Below, piece by piece: positions 14,506-22,546 of a stretch of 22,546 nt of DNA. The position numbers and the translations under genes are program-made. Numbering within the stretch: position 1 is the first letter of the stretch; each line of letters opens with the position of its first letter. This DNA comes from Bordetella parapertussis (GTDB taxonomy: Bacteria > Pseudomonadota > Gammaproteobacteria > Burkholderiales > SG8-41), in NCBI GenBank assembly GCA_945870465.1, contig CAMBSS010000058.1, positions 1 to 22,546 of the forward strand, in the 5' to 3' direction. The notes under the pieces are model-generated. The model made no database searches. It was not told where the DNA came from and saw only the letters and a list, made by a program, of their open reading frames with translations.

Positions 14506-14598
14506 GGCGGCTCTCCTCGTTATGGTGGTGGGAATGCGCGTGACCGGCGACTGGCCCATCGTAGTGCAATCCCAACGTCATGACAAATCATGACGCGA

Positions 14599-16206
14599 TC
14601 AACCGCGTGCGGCGTCCTGCAAAATCATGTCGGCGGCTTTTTCCGCGATCATCACGACCGGCGCGTTGGTATTGCCCGACACCAGCGTCGGCATGATGGA
14701 AGCGTCAACCACGCGCAGGCCCGCCACGCCGTGCACCTTGAGACGGGTGTCCACCACCGACTGCGCGTCGGCACCCATCTTGCAAGTGCCGACCGGATGG
14801 AAGATGGTCGCGCCGTAGTTGCGTACAAACTCTAGTACTTCGTCGTCGCTTTGCACGCTGTCGCCGGGTCGGTATTCATCGCCGATCAATTCAGCAAGCG
14901 CACGCGTGCGCGCGAGTTTGCGCGCAACCTTGACGCCCTCGATCATGGTGCGGCAATCGATTTCGGTCGACAGATAATTCGGCCGCATGGCCGGCGCCGC
15001 CAGCGGATCGCGCGACTTGATCATCACCGTACCGCGCGACGTGGGCCGCAACTGGCACATCGAAAACGTGCAGCCCGGCCACGGATGGGTCTTGGCGCCC
15101 GCCATTTCGGCCGACAGCGCAGCAAAGTGAAACTGGATATCGGGCGTGGCCGCCTGCGGCAGCGCGCGCGCGAACATGCCGCCGTAATTGATGCCGATGG
15201 CAAGCGGGCCCGTGCGGTGCGCGAGCCATTTCCAGCCCATTTTCGCGCGGCCCCACACGCTCTTCAGATCATCGTTGATGGTGATCGGTTGCTTCACCTT
15301 GTACATGACGCGCGCCTGCAGATGGTCCTGCAGGTTCTCGCCGACGCCCGGCAAATCGTGCACCACGGATATACCGTGCTCCTGCAAAAACGACGCCCGT
15401 CCGAGGCCGGACAACTGCAGCAACTGCGGACTTTGCAGCGCGCCCGCCGCCAACACCACTTCGCGCCCCGCGCGCGCCTCACGTTCAACACCGTGCTGAA
15501 GATAGCGCACACCGACCGCGCGCTTGCCTTCCATGACCAGCCCCGTCGCCCGCGCTTCAGTTTCGATGTGTAAATTGGTGCGTGGACGCGCCGGCTTCAG
15601 ATAACCGACCGCGGTCGAACAGCGCCAGCCGTTGCGCGTGAATAACTGGTAATACCCGACCCCTTCCTGCCGCGCACCGTTGAAATCGTCGTTGCGCGGC
15701 ACGCCCAATTCGCCGGCGCCGGCTATGATCGCGTCCATCAGCGGATGCGTCTCTCCGATGTCGGAACACGCGAGCGGCCCGTCGCCGCCGTGAAATTCGC
15801 TCGCGCCGCGCGAGTTGCCTTCACACTTGATGAAATACGGCAGCACGTCCTGCCAACCCCAACCGGCATTGCCAAGCTCGGCCCAATGGTTGTAATCCTG
15901 GTGCTGGCCGCGAACGTAAATCAGCCCGTTGATCGAGCTGGAGCCGCCGAGCCCGCGGCCGCGCGGCCAGTAAACCTGGCGGTTGTTCATGGCGGGCTCC
16001 GGCTCGGTGGAAAAGCCCCAGTTATAGACCGGGTGAAACATGGTCTTGGCATAGCCGATCGGCAGGTGGATCCACAGCGAGCTGTCGCGCGGCCCTGCTT
16101 CAAGCAACAGGACCGAATGCCTGCCGTTTTCGCTCAGGCGATTGGCGAGCACGCAGCCGGCCGAGCCCGCGCCGACGATGATGTAATCGTAAGTCGTCGT
16201 TTGCAT
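14599..16206 (-). CDS. GMC-family FAD-dependent alcohol/choline dehydrogenase-like protein
   Basis: A 535-residue flavoprotein. The N-terminal DYIIVGAGSAGCVLANRLSE is the Rossmann FAD-binding motif. The GMC signatures PRGRGLGGSSSINGLIYVRG and GALQSPQLLQLSG follow. The catalytic His sits in IFHPVGTCKMG (about residue 470) with the partner Asn in SGNTNAP. GMC enzymes oxidise primary alcohols and pass electrons to quinones or cytochromes, or to oxygen in oxidases. In Cupriavidus, isethionate dehydrogenase (IseJ) is, as far as I recall, of this type, so with xsc and a tauE-like gene nearby this is a candidate isethionate dehydrogenase. Choline or other alcohol dehydrogenases are equally compatible by sequence. 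The start is ATG 16206; ATG 16215 would add MSA. It is the first gene of the minus-strand group, divergent from the exporter gene. Confidence 0.88.
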   Translation of the reverse strand: MQTTTYDYIIVGAGSAGCVLANRLSENGRHSVLLLEAGPRDSSLWIHLPIGYAKTMFHPVYNWGFSTEPEPAMNNRQVYWPRGRGLGGSSSINGLIYVRGQHQDYNHWAELGNAGWGWQDVLPYFIKCEGNSRGASEFHGGDGPLACSDIGETHPLMDAIIAGAGELGVPRNDDFNGARQEGVGYYQLFTRNGWRCSTAVGYLKPARPRTNLHIETEARATGLVMEGKRAVGVRYLQHGVEREARAGREVVLAAGALQSPQLLQLSGLGRASFLQEHGISVVHDLPGVGENLQDHLQARVMYKVKQPITINDDLKSVWGRAKMGWKWLAHRTGPLAIGINYGGMFARALPQAATPDIQFHFAALSAEMAGAKTHPWPGCTFSMCQLRPTSRGTVMIKSRDPLAAPAMRPNYLSTEIDCRTMIEGVKVARKLARTRALAELIGDEYRPGDSVQSDDEVLEFVRNYGATIFHPVGTCKMGADAQSVVDTRLKVHGVAGLRVVDASIMPTLVSGNTNAPVVMIAEKAADMILQDAARG

Positions 16207-16237
16207 GGCTGACATTCTGGCAGGTTAAAAACTTTAT

Positions 16238-16253
16238 TGCATGAAGATATGCA
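16238..16253. promoter_or_regulatory. Inverted repeat upstream of the GMC gene
   Basis: TGCAT (16238-16242) and ATGCA (16249-16253) flank GAAGAT, 32 bp upstream of the GMC dehydrogenase start, in the 182-bp divergent region shared with the exporter gene. The arms are short, so this is only a possible operator. Confidence 0.25.
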
Positions 16254-16388
16254 GGCGCCAGGCCTGGTGGAGGTATTGGGCCGTTTTCGCCAGCGACGCG
16301 GGGTAAAATGACGTATCGCCGGTTTTGCTTCCAGCTTTGGAATGACAAAGGCATTGCTCATGTTCGCCGCCGCAAGTGTCCGCTACCG

Positions 16389-17165
16389 ATGACGGCTCTC
16401 GAATCGCTTCCGCTCGCAGTGATCCTGTGGCTGACGCTCGCGATCGTGCTGGCGGGGTTCAGCCAGGGCGCGCTGGGATTCGGCTTTCCCTTCATCGCCA
16501 CGCCGGTGGTCGCAATGGTGGTCGACATGCGCACCGCCGTCATCCTCATTTTGCTGCCGACTCTGGCGACCGTGGCCGTCACGCTTCTCACCAGCGGTCC
16601 GCTGGGGCCGGTCCTGAAGCGTTTCTGGATGATGCCGGTCTATGCGACGCTGGGCGCGCTGGTGGGAACCTGGGTCTTCGTCGCCGCGCCGGATGCACCC
16701 TACCAGTTGCTCCTCGCACTGAGTATCGTCATCTATCTCAATCTCGACCGCTTCACGCGCGGCGAGTGGCCTTTGATCAAACGGCACGAGCGGGCATTCG
16801 CGCCAATTGCCGGCACCATGGCGGGGCTTTTCGAAGGCACCGCCAATGTCGCGGCGCCGCCGCTCATCATCTACTACCTGGCACTCGGCCTCGGTCCCGC
16901 ACTGATGGTGCAGGCGATGCAGATCTGCTTTCTGGTCGGCAAAATGTCGCAGTTCGCCGTATTGACACTGCACGGCGGCGTGACTTCAGCGCAGTGGCTA
17001 ACAACACTGCCCCTGTGCGCCGTGGCGGTTGCGGCGGGCTTTGCCGGCGTGCGCGTGCGCAATCGCATCGACGCCACACGGTTCCGCCACTGGGTGAAGC
17101 GCGCGCTCGCATTGATAGCGTTCGCGCTGCTCGCGCAATACGTCTATCGCTGGTCGTCAGCGTAA
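16389..17165 (+). CDS. TauE/SafE-family exporter (probable sulfite or organosulfonate export)
   Basis: A 258-residue membrane protein with about eight hydrophobic segments of the TauE/SafE (DUF81) family. The first helix carries the typical GFSQGALGFGFPFIATP, and the symmetry-related second half has EGTANVAAPPLIIYYLALGL. Characterised members next to xsc genes export the sulfite released from taurine or sulfoacetate; the family at large is broader. The start ATG 16389 directly precedes the first helix; the frame extends 27 codons upstream without coding character. It is divergent from the GMC dehydrogenase gene and ends at a strong terminator. With no sulfite dehydrogenase gene in the window, export is the obvious fate for the sulfite made by Xsc. 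Confidence 0.87.
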   Translation: MTALESLPLAVILWLTLAIVLAGFSQGALGFGFPFIATPVVAMVVDMRTAVILILLPTLATVAVTLLTSGPLGPVLKRFWMMPVYATLGALVGTWVFVAAPDAPYQLLLALSIVIYLNLDRFTRGEWPLIKRHERAFAPIAGTMAGLFEGTANVAAPPLIIYYLALGLGPALMVQAMQICFLVGKMSQFAVLTLHGGVTSAQWLTTLPLCAVAVAAGFAGVRVRNRIDATRFRHWVKRALALIAFALLAQYVYRWSSA

Positions 17166-17178
17166 CCGCAACAACAAT

Positions 17179-17205
17179 AAAAAAGGGAGCTGATGCTCCC
17201 TTTTT
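17179..17205. terminator. Bidirectional intrinsic terminator between the TauE/SafE gene and grxD
   Basis: GGGAGC (17185-17190), loop TGAT and GCTCCC (17195-17200) are flanked by A6 on the left and T5 on the right. It reads as a Rho-independent terminator for both convergent genes. Confidence 0.92.
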
Positions 17206-17223
17206 CGCGGGTGCACGCAGCGC

Positions 17224-17532
17224 TTATTTCTGCAGCACTTTTTTCAGCTCGCCGCTGTCGTACATTTCACGCAGGATGTCCGAGCCGCCGACGAATTCGC
17301 CGTTGACGTAAAGCTGGGGAATGGTCGGCCAGTTGGCGTATTCCTTGATGCCCTGGCGAATGTCCGGATTTTCGAGCACGTTGACCGAAAAGAAATTCTC
17401 GACCCCGCACGCGCGCAGAATGCCGACCACGTTGGAGGAAAATCCGCATTGTGGAAAATCCGGCGAGCCTTTCATGTACAGCACCACCGGGTTCTTGGTG
17501 ACTTGTTCCTTGATAACGTCTTGAACGCTCAT
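17224..17532 (-). CDS. grxD: Monothiol glutaredoxin, Grx4/GrxD family
   Basis: A 102-residue monothiol glutaredoxin with the CGFS active site at residues 29-32 (PQCGFSSNVVGIL), the TIPQLYVNGEFVGGSDI glutathione-binding segment and the usual family length. Such proteins bind a [2Fe-2S] cluster between two subunits and two glutathiones, often with BolA partners, and take part in iron-sulfur cluster delivery. GGGAG lies upstream of the ATG at 17530-17532. The gene follows prmC by 61 bp, and a good sigma-70-like promoter overlaps the end of prmC, so it can be expressed separately from the hemA-prfA-prmC transcript. It ends at a shared bidirectional terminator. Confidence 0.96.
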   Translation of the reverse strand: MSVQDVIKEQVTKNPVVLYMKGSPDFPQCGFSSNVVGILRACGVENFFSVNVLENPDIRQGIKEYANWPTIPQLYVNGEFVGGSDILREMYDSGELKKVLQK

Positions 17533-17567
17533 GCTTACTCCCGAATACTTGAGTGAATTGATATGGT

Positions 17568-17597
17568 ATTTTACAGGCTAGTGTGCGTCTGCGTCAA
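17568..17597 (-). promoter_or_regulatory. Candidate grxD promoter overlapping the prmC 3' end
   Basis: On the minus strand TTGACG (17592-17597) and TAAAAT (17568-17573) are separated by 18 bp, a good sigma-70 match. The -35 box includes the prmC stop codon. The -10 lies about 36 bp before the grxD ATG. Confidence 0.5.
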
Positions 17598-18385
17598 GGC
17601 GTGCGCCACTGCCCGCCGCTGATCCGCTCAATACCCGCCAGATCTTCACGCGAAAACACCTCGTGGAAACCAGCGGCACGGAGCAATTCGCGGCAGCGCT
17701 CCGCCTGATCGTAACCATGCTCGATAGCGAGCCGGCCGTCGCGGTTCAAATAGCGCGGCGCAGCTTGAACGATCGCGCGTATGCAATCCAGCCCATCGGC
17801 TCCCGCCACCAGCGCGGACACCGGCTCGGCAGGCAAATCCCCCTCGCTCAAATGCGGATCGCCCGCGGCCACATAGGGCGGATTGGTGACGATCACGTCG
17901 AAGCGCCGGTCGCCCAGCGCAGAAAACCAGTTGCTGACAAACAAATCGAGATTGGTGGTGCTGTGGCGCGCCGCATTTTCGCGCGCGATGGCAAGCGCGG
18001 CGGCGCTTTGTTCGACCGCGACCACTTTCGCACCAGGACAATTTTTTGCGATGGAAATCGCAATGCAGCCGCTGCCGGTGCCGAGATCGAGCACGCTGCA
18101 CGCACGTTCGACATCGATGCTCTCCAGCGCAAATTCAACCAGCAGCTCGGTCTCCGGCCGCGGAATCAGCACTGCCGGCGTCACTTTGAATTCGAGACTG
18201 AAAAACTCGCGCGTGCCGACAATGTAAGCAACCGGTTCGCCGGCAGCACGTCGCGCGACCAATGCCGCGAACGCAGCGCTGTGCTCGGCGCTCAGCTTGT
18301 CATCGGCGTGGGCGATGAGATAGGCATCGTCAACACCGCAGGCGTGACGCAGCAGCACGCGCGCATCAACGATATCGATAGGCAT
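17594..18385 (-). CDS. prmC: Peptide chain release factor N5-glutamine methyltransferase
   Basis: PrmC methylates the Gln of the GGQ motif in release factors, using S-adenosylmethionine. The protein (263 residues from ATG 18385) has a short helical N-domain, the PRPETELLVE linker, the SAM-binding DLGTGSGCIAIS (100-111) and the catalytic NPPY (168-171) that holds the glutamine amide. It lies 16 bp after the stop of its substrate gene prfA, the common bacterial pairing. The N-terminus is about 15 residues shorter than in E. coli PrmC. A TTG at 18434-18436, overlapping prfA, would restore that length but looks less likely. Confidence 0.94.
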   Translation of the reverse strand: MPIDIVDARVLLRHACGVDDAYLIAHADDKLSAEHSAAFAALVARRAAGEPVAYIVGTREFFSLEFKVTPAVLIPRPETELLVEFALESIDVERACSVLDLGTGSGCIAISIAKNCPGAKVVAVEQSAAALAIARENAARHSTTNLDLFVSNWFSALGDRRFDVIVTNPPYVAAGDPHLSEGDLPAEPVSALVAGADGLDCIRAIVQAAPRYLNRDGRLAIEHGYDQAERCRELLRAAGFHEVFSREDLAGIERISGGQWRTP

Positions 18386-18401
18386 GCTTGCTGACAGGCG
18401 C

Positions 18402-19493
18402 TCAGGCCGCCTGCGATGCCTCACCCAACGCGGCAAGCTGCTCGGCCTGGTGCTCGGAACTCAACGCGCCGGTCAGCTCATCGAGATCGCCGTCCATGAT
18501 GGAGGCAATCTTGTAAAGAGTGAGATTGATGCGGTGGTCGGTGACGCGGCCCTGCGGAAAATTGTAAGTGCGTATGCGCTCGGAACGGTCGCCGCTGCCG
18601 ATCAGCGATTTGCGCGTGGCGGCGGTTTTCTGGTTCTGCTCGCGCACCTGTTGGTCCTTGATACGCGCGGCCAGCACCGCCAGCGCGCGCGCCTTATTCT
18701 TGTGTTGCGAGCGGTCGTCCTGGCACTCGACCACGATTCCGGTCGGCAAGTGGGTAATGCGAATCGCGGAGTCGGTCTTGTTGATGTGCTGGCCGCCCGC
18801 GCCAGACGAACGGAAAGTGTCGATGCGCATCTCGGCGGGATTCAGCACCACGTCGGCCACCGCATCGACTTCCGGCAACACCGCCACCGTGCACGCCGAC
18901 GTATGGATGCGTCCCTGCGTCTCGGTAGTCGGCACGCGCTGCACGCGATGGCCGCCGGACTCGAATTTGAGTTTCGAATAAGCACCCTGCCCCGCGATGC
19001 GCGCGATGACTTCCTTGTAGCCGCCGAGCTCGCTCTGGCTTTGCGACATGATCTCGACCTGCCATTTCTTGCGCTCGGCGTAGCGCGTATACATGCGGAA
19101 GAGGTCGGCCGAAAACAGCGCCGATTCGTCGCCGCCGGTACCGGCGCGGATTTCGAGAAAGATATTGCGCTCGTCGTTGGGGTCCTTCGGCAGCAATTCC
19201 TTTTGCAATTCCGCCTCGAGCTGCTCGAGCCGCGCGCGCGCCTCCTTGATTTCGGTCTCGGCAAATTCGCGCATGGCGGGGTCTGCGACCATCTCCTGCG
19301 CCGCACGCATGTCATCTTCGCTTTGCCGGTACAATTTGTAAAGTTCGACGACCGGCGTGATTTCCGCATGCTCACGCGTGAGCTTGCGGTAGTTGTCCAT
19401 GCTGGCGGTGGCGTTCTCCGAGCTCAGCAGGCCATTCAGTTCTTCAAGCCGCAGGGTGATTTGCTGGAGCTTGGCGGCGATGCTGTCCTTCAT
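18402..19493 (-). CDS. prfA: Peptide chain release factor 1
   Basis: RF1 ends translation at UAA and UAG. The protein (363 residues, normal length) shows the GGQ peptidyl-hydrolysis motif in [15 protein letters not shown] (233-235) and the stop-codon recognition tripeptide at 188-190, here Pro-Thr-Thr (VPTTETQGR) rather than the more usual Pro-Ala-Thr or Pro-Val-Thr. The flanking residues and the [21 protein letters not shown] segment are canonical. Its ATG overlaps the hemA stop by four bases (ATGA, 19490-19493), so the two genes are translationally coupled. prmC, which modifies the GGQ glutamine, follows. Confidence 0.97.
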   Translation of the reverse strand: MKDSIAAKLQQITLRLEELNGLLSSENATASMDNYRKLTREHAEITPVVELYKLYRQSEDDMRAAQEMVADPAMREFAETEIKEARARLEQLEAELQKELLPKDPNDERNIFLEIRAGTGGDESALFSADLFRMYTRYAERKKWQVEIMSQSQSELGGYKEVIARIAGQGAYSKLKFESGGHRVQRVPTTETQGRIHTSACTVAVLPEVDAVADVVLNPAEMRIDTFRSSGAGGQHINKTDSAIRITHLPTGIVVECQDDRSQHKNKARALAVLAARIKDQQVREQNQKTAATRKSLIGSGDRSERIRTYNFPQGRVTDHRINLTLYKIASIMDGDLDELTGALSSEHQAEQLAALGEASQAA

Positions 19494-20743
19494 TCGGCTT
19501 GTTTCAACTGGTAGAGCCGCCTCAGCGTGTTCAGCAATTGCTCGCGGTCGTCGTCGTTGGCGTGGTTGAGCGCGTGCGTGGGTGCATGCAAAAACTTGTT
19601 GGTGAGCGAGTGGCTCAACTGTTCGAGCACCTGCTGCGCGTTCTCGCCGCGCGCAAGGCTGCGCGCGGCGCGCTCGACTTCGCGGCGGCGCGCGCGTTCG
19701 GCGTCGTCGCGCAGCGCGCGTATGGTTGGCACCAGTTCCCGATTATCGAGCCATTGCATGAAGTCGCCGACCTGGGTTTCGATGATGGCCTCGGCCTGCG
19801 CCACCGCCGACTCGCGCACACTGAGCCCTTCGCGCGCCATCTTGCCGAGATCATCCACCGTGCACAGAAATACGTCGTCGAGCGCCCCGACTTCGGCTTC
19901 GACGTCGCGCGGCACCGCGAGGTCGATGAGAAGCAAAGGCCGATGCTTGCGCGCGCGCAGCGCGGACTCGATCAACCCCTTGCCGATGATGGGCAGCATG
20001 CTCGCCGTGCACGAAACGATGATGTCGTGCACCGCGAGCTGCGACGGCAGGTCGTTCAGGCTGATGGCGCGCCCGCGAAAACGCTCGGCCAGGTGCTGCG
20101 CGCGTTCTATCGTGCGGTTGGCGAAAGTCATGTGGCGCGGATGGCGCGCGCCGAAGTGGGTCGCCGTCAGTTCGATCATTTCGCCTGCGCCGATGAAGAG
20201 CGTGCTCTGCTCGGCGATGCTCGGATAGATGCGCTCGGCAAACCGCACTGCGGCGGACGCCATGGATACCGTGCTGGCGCCGATGTCGGTTTCGGAGCGC
20301 ACGGTCTTCGCCACCGAAAACGTGCGCTGGAAAAGTTTGTTCAGCAGCAGCCCAAGCGTGCCCGCCTGCCCCGCGGTGCGCACCGCATCCTTGAACTGGC
20401 CGAGGATCTGCGGCTCGCCCAGCACCATCGAATCAAGTCCGCTGGCGACGCGAAACGCGTGCTTGACCGCCTGCTCGTGCGGCAATTGATAGACGTGCGG
20501 CTCGAGGTGCTGCGCTTTTAACTGATGGTAGTCGGCAAGCCAGCGCAAAGCCTCGCGCGGTTCCGCCGTATCGCAATAGATTTCGGTGCGATTGCAGGTG
20601 GAAATGATCGCGGCTTCCTTGACCGGATTGCGGTCGACCAGGTCGCGCAACGCCTGCACCAGATTTTCGGCGTGAAAAACCACCTGCTCGCGCAACGCGA
20701 GCGGAGCTGTCTGGTGGTTGATGCCGAAGGCGAAAAGCTGCAT
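19490..20743 (-). CDS. hemA: Glutamyl-tRNA reductase
   Basis: HemA reduces glutamyl-tRNA to glutamate-1-semialdehyde with NADPH, the committed step of the C5 route to heme and other tetrapyrroles. The 417-residue protein starts [15 protein letters not shown] and carries the catalytic Cys 50 in [10 protein letters not shown], the [12 protein letters not shown] substrate-domain motif and the NADPH-domain [16 protein letters not shown] 20743 is chosen over a start three codons upstream because family members begin at this Met. It overlaps prfA by four bases. A TATAAT-containing promoter with an overlapping inverted repeat lies upstream, which marks it as the first gene of a hemA-prfA-prmC operon. 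Confidence 0.97.
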   Translation of the reverse strand: MQLFAFGINHQTAPLALREQVVFHAENLVQALRDLVDRNPVKEAAIISTCNRTEIYCDTAEPREALRWLADYHQLKAQHLEPHVYQLPHEQAVKHAFRVASGLDSMVLGEPQILGQFKDAVRTAGQAGTLGLLLNKLFQRTFSVAKTVRSETDIGASTVSMASAAVRFAERIYPSIAEQSTLFIGAGEMIELTATHFGARHPRHMTFANRTIERAQHLAERFRGRAISLNDLPSQLAVHDIIVSCTASMLPIIGKGLIESALRARKHRPLLLIDLAVPRDVEAEVGALDDVFLCTVDDLGKMAREGLSVRESAVAQAEAIIETQVGDFMQWLDNRELVPTIRALRDDAERARRREVERAARSLARGENAQQVLEQLSHSLTNKFLHAPTHALNHANDDDREQLLNTLRRLYQLKQAE

Positions 20744-20773
20744 GGCTGCCAAGTTACTGAATGAACGGGCGAT

Positions 20774-20794
20774 ATTATAGACCCAGGCGGTCTA
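20774..20794 (-). promoter_or_regulatory. hemA promoter -10 with overlapping inverted repeat
   Basis: The minus strand has a perfect TATAAT (20774-20779), about 31 bp before the hemA ATG. No good -35 box stands at 16-18 bp. A perfect inverted repeat, TAGACC-N5-GGTCTA (20778-20794), overlaps the -10 and extends upstream into the spacer. A protein bound there would block or recruit polymerase. Confidence 0.5.
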
Positions 20795-20825
20795 AACGGA
20801 GGACTGCAGTGGTAAAGCGATCCGG

Positions 20826-21818
20826 CTATTCGCGCTGCTCGTTCTGCAGGGTCTCGCCGCGCGCCCATTTTTCGAGATTGGACAGGAACAACTCGAACGC
20901 CCGGCCGTCGTTGCCCGCCGATGCGGACGCATTGTGCGGCGTCAAAATCAGGTTCGGCATGTCCCACAGCGGCGAATCGGCCGGCAACGGCTCTTTTTCG
21001 AACACGTCGAGATGCGCGCAACCGAGTTGCCCGCTTTTGAGCGCGGCTATCACTGCCTGCTCCTCGACTACGCCGCCGCGCGCGACGTTGATCAGCCCCG
21101 CGCCGCGCGGCAGTTTTTCTATCATCGCGGCGTTGAGCATGTGGTGAGTCTCCTTGGTGTGCGGGCAGGCCAGCACCAGCCACTGGCAGCGCGGCAACAA
21201 TTCGCCAAAGCGCGCCGGCGGATGGATTTCGTCGAGCGGCTCGTTTGCGCTTTTGGGCGTGCGGCGTATGCCTATCACGTGCATGCCGAGCGCCTGGCAA
21301 AAGCGCGCGATCGGCATGCCGATGACGCCCAAGCCCACCACCATCACCGTCTGTCCGCGCAGGTCCGCGGGCACGCTCTCGCCGCGCATCGGTTCCCACG
21401 CGTGGCGCCTTTGCGCGTCCAGCCACTGCGGAAACCGGCGCGCCAGCATCAGCAAGCCGGCAATTGCAGTTTGCGCGACCGGTTCGCCATTCGTGCCGGC
21501 GGACGTCGTCAGCTTGACGCCGCGCTCGCGCAGTTGCGGCAAGAACGGGTGCTGGTCGATAGCGGTGCTGGTGAAATGTACCCATTTCAGGTTCTTGGCC
21601 GCAACCATCGCATCGCCGAACGTTTTGTACAAAGGCGAGAAACGAATATCGCGGGTCAGAAATGCGACTTCGATACGCGCGCAGTCGGCTGCCGGCAGCG
21701 GGGTCCCGTCGGCAGGCAAATCCACGATCTCGGGCGAAATCCCGGCGCGCTTCGCCGTGGCGCCCAGCGCCTCGCCGGCAGAGGCCATGAATTTTTTGGA
21801 CAACAGCATTCCGGTCAT
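20826..21818 (-). CDS. D-2-hydroxyacid dehydrogenase (NAD(P)-dependent)
   Basis: A 330-residue member of the D-isomer-specific 2-hydroxyacid dehydrogenase family (phosphoglycerate dehydrogenase/glyoxylate reductase relatives). Seen are the Rossmann GLGVIG (162-167) and the catalytic triad Arg 247 (INVARGGVVEE), Glu 276 (VFEKEPL) and His 295 (LTPHNAS). It interconverts a 2-oxoacid and a D-2-hydroxyacid with NAD(P)H; the substrate is not predictable. ATG 21818 has AGGTG eight bases upstream; a GTG three codons earlier is less likely. It lies 56 bp after prpB in the same direction and upstream of the hemA promoter, so a link to propionate or glyoxylate metabolism is possible but not shown. Confidence 0.9.
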   Translation of the reverse strand: MTGMLLSKKFMASAGEALGATAKRAGISPEIVDLPADGTPLPAADCARIEVAFLTRDIRFSPLYKTFGDAMVAAKNLKWVHFTSTAIDQHPFLPQLRERGVKLTTSAGTNGEPVAQTAIAGLLMLARRFPQWLDAQRRHAWEPMRGESVPADLRGQTVMVVGLGVIGMPIARFCQALGMHVIGIRRTPKSANEPLDEIHPPARFGELLPRCQWLVLACPHTKETHHMLNAAMIEKLPRGAGLINVARGGVVEEQAVIAALKSGQLGCAHLDVFEKEPLPADSPLWDMPNLILTPHNASASAGNDGRAFELFLSNLEKWARGETLQNEQRE

Positions 21819-21874
21819 TTGAAACACCTGGTGATGTGCAATGGGCGATGGGTGATGAGCGACAACCCTGATCC

Positions 21875-22546
21875 TTACTTCTTCTTGCCTTGCGCGAACA
21901 GGCTGTCGAGCTTCTGCTCGTAGACGTGATAGCCGAGATAGTCGTAGAGATCGTTGCGCGTCTGCATGGTGTCGATGACGTTCTTCTGCGTGCCTTCCTT
22001 GCGCAGCGCCTGGAACACTTTCAATGCCGCCGCGTTCATCGCGCGAAATGCGGACAGCGGATACAACGCCATCGCGACGTTGGCGCTCTTCAGTTCTTCA
22101 GTTGTAAACAGCGGTGTCGCGCCGAACTCGGTGATGTTGGCGAGGATGGGCACCTTCACCGCATCGGCGAATTTCTTGTACATCGACAACTCGGTGATCG
22201 CTTCCGGGAAAATCATGTCGGCGCCCGCTTCGACGCATGCACAGGCGCGATCGATCGCTGCTTGCAGGCCTTCGACCGCCAGTGCGTCGGTGCGCGCGAT
22301 TACCACGAATTCGCGATCGGTCTTGGCGTCGGCCGACGCCTTGATGCGGTCAACCATTTCCTGCTGGGTCACGAGTTCCTTGTTCGGCCGATGCCCGCAC
22401 CTTTTAGCGCCTACCTGGTCTTCGATGTGCATCGCGGCGGCGCCGAACTTGATCAGCGATTTCACGGTACGCGCGACGTTGAATGCGCTCGACCCGAAAC
22501 CGGTATCGACATCAACCAGCAGCGGCAACGAGCAGACGTCGGTGAT
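21875..22546 (-). CDS. prpB: 2-Methylisocitrate lyase, C-terminal part (5' end outside window)
   Basis: The visible 223 residues run from the right edge to the stop at 21875-21877; the N-terminal 70 or so residues lie beyond the window. PrpB cleaves 2-methylisocitrate to pyruvate and succinate, the last step of the methylcitrate cycle for propionate. The isocitrate lyase/PEP mutase fold signature KRCGHRPNK carries the catalytic Cys; [38 protein letters not shown] and the C-terminal [21 protein letters not shown] match PrpB closely rather than oxaloacetate decarboxylase relatives. prpC and prpD, if present, would be upstream outside the window. Confidence 0.93.
   Translation of the reverse strand: MTDVCSLPLLVDVDTGFGSSAFNVARTVKSLIKFGAAAMHIEDQVGAKRCGHRPNKELVTQQEMVDRIKASADAKTDREFVVIARTDALAVEGLQAAIDRACACVEAGADMIFPEAITELSMYKKFADAVKVPILANITEFGATPLFTTEELKSANVAMALYPLSAFRAMNAAALKVFQALRKEGTQKNVIDTMQTRNDLYDYLGYHVYEQKLDSLFAQGKKK

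Noticed and set aside
1..22546. CRISPR arrays, tRNA or rRNA genes, transposases, riboswitches
   Set aside because: I saw no regularly spaced long repeats, cloverleaf-like genes, rRNA signatures, transposase motifs or convincing riboswitch structure in the window.

Overview
The window looks like the chromosome of a GC-rich betaproteobacterium (Burkholderiales/Nitrosomonadales-like). The grounds are high GC by eye, a hemA-prfA-prmC-grxD housekeeping block on one strand, a BPSS1780-type membrane protein, and TRAP/LacI/GMC families typical of that class. I cannot name a species. The window is gene-dense: only one gap exceeds 300 bp (1560-2036).

Layout. 1-1559 (+): the 3' end of argH, then an AraC-DNA methyltransferase fusion (Ada-like, without the N-terminal zinc domain). 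1581-3452: a small AT-richer insertion carrying one Fic-family AMP-transferase gene. It is bracketed by two 162-bp direct repeats (about 96% identical) that duplicate the 3' end of the neighbouring small membrane-protein gene. The fic promoter region carries TGTCC(AT) repeats on a 12-bp pitch. 3346-6105 (-): two tandem LacI-type regulators followed by two unrecognised small genes. 6144-9472 (+): a small membrane protein and a complete DctP-DctQ-DctM TRAP importer, ending in a bidirectional terminator. 9559-16206 (-): sulfoacetaldehyde acetyltransferase (xsc), an EamA-family permease, a hydroxyacid-oxoacid transhydrogenase-type iron alcohol dehydrogenase, a BPSS1780-like membrane protein and a GMC flavoprotein dehydrogenase. 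16389-17165 (+): a TauE/SafE-type exporter and a second bidirectional terminator. 17224-22546 (-): grxD, prmC, prfA, hemA, a D-2-hydroxyacid dehydrogenase and the 3' part of prpB (2-methylisocitrate lyase).

How it may work together. The central 13 kb reads as an organosulfonate dissimilation locus. The proposed route is import by TRAP, oxidation of an alcohol sulfonate (isethionate is my leading candidate) to sulfoacetaldehyde by the GMC and/or iron-dependent dehydrogenase, cleavage by Xsc to acetyl phosphate plus sulfite, and sulfite export by TauE/SafE. LacI-type palindromes with an AAGCGCTT core lie upstream of xsc and between the two lacI genes, which suggests a common regulon. Phosphotransacetylase and sulfite dehydrogenase genes are not in the window. 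The xsc call is firm; substrate identity and the roles of the accessory enzymes are inference.
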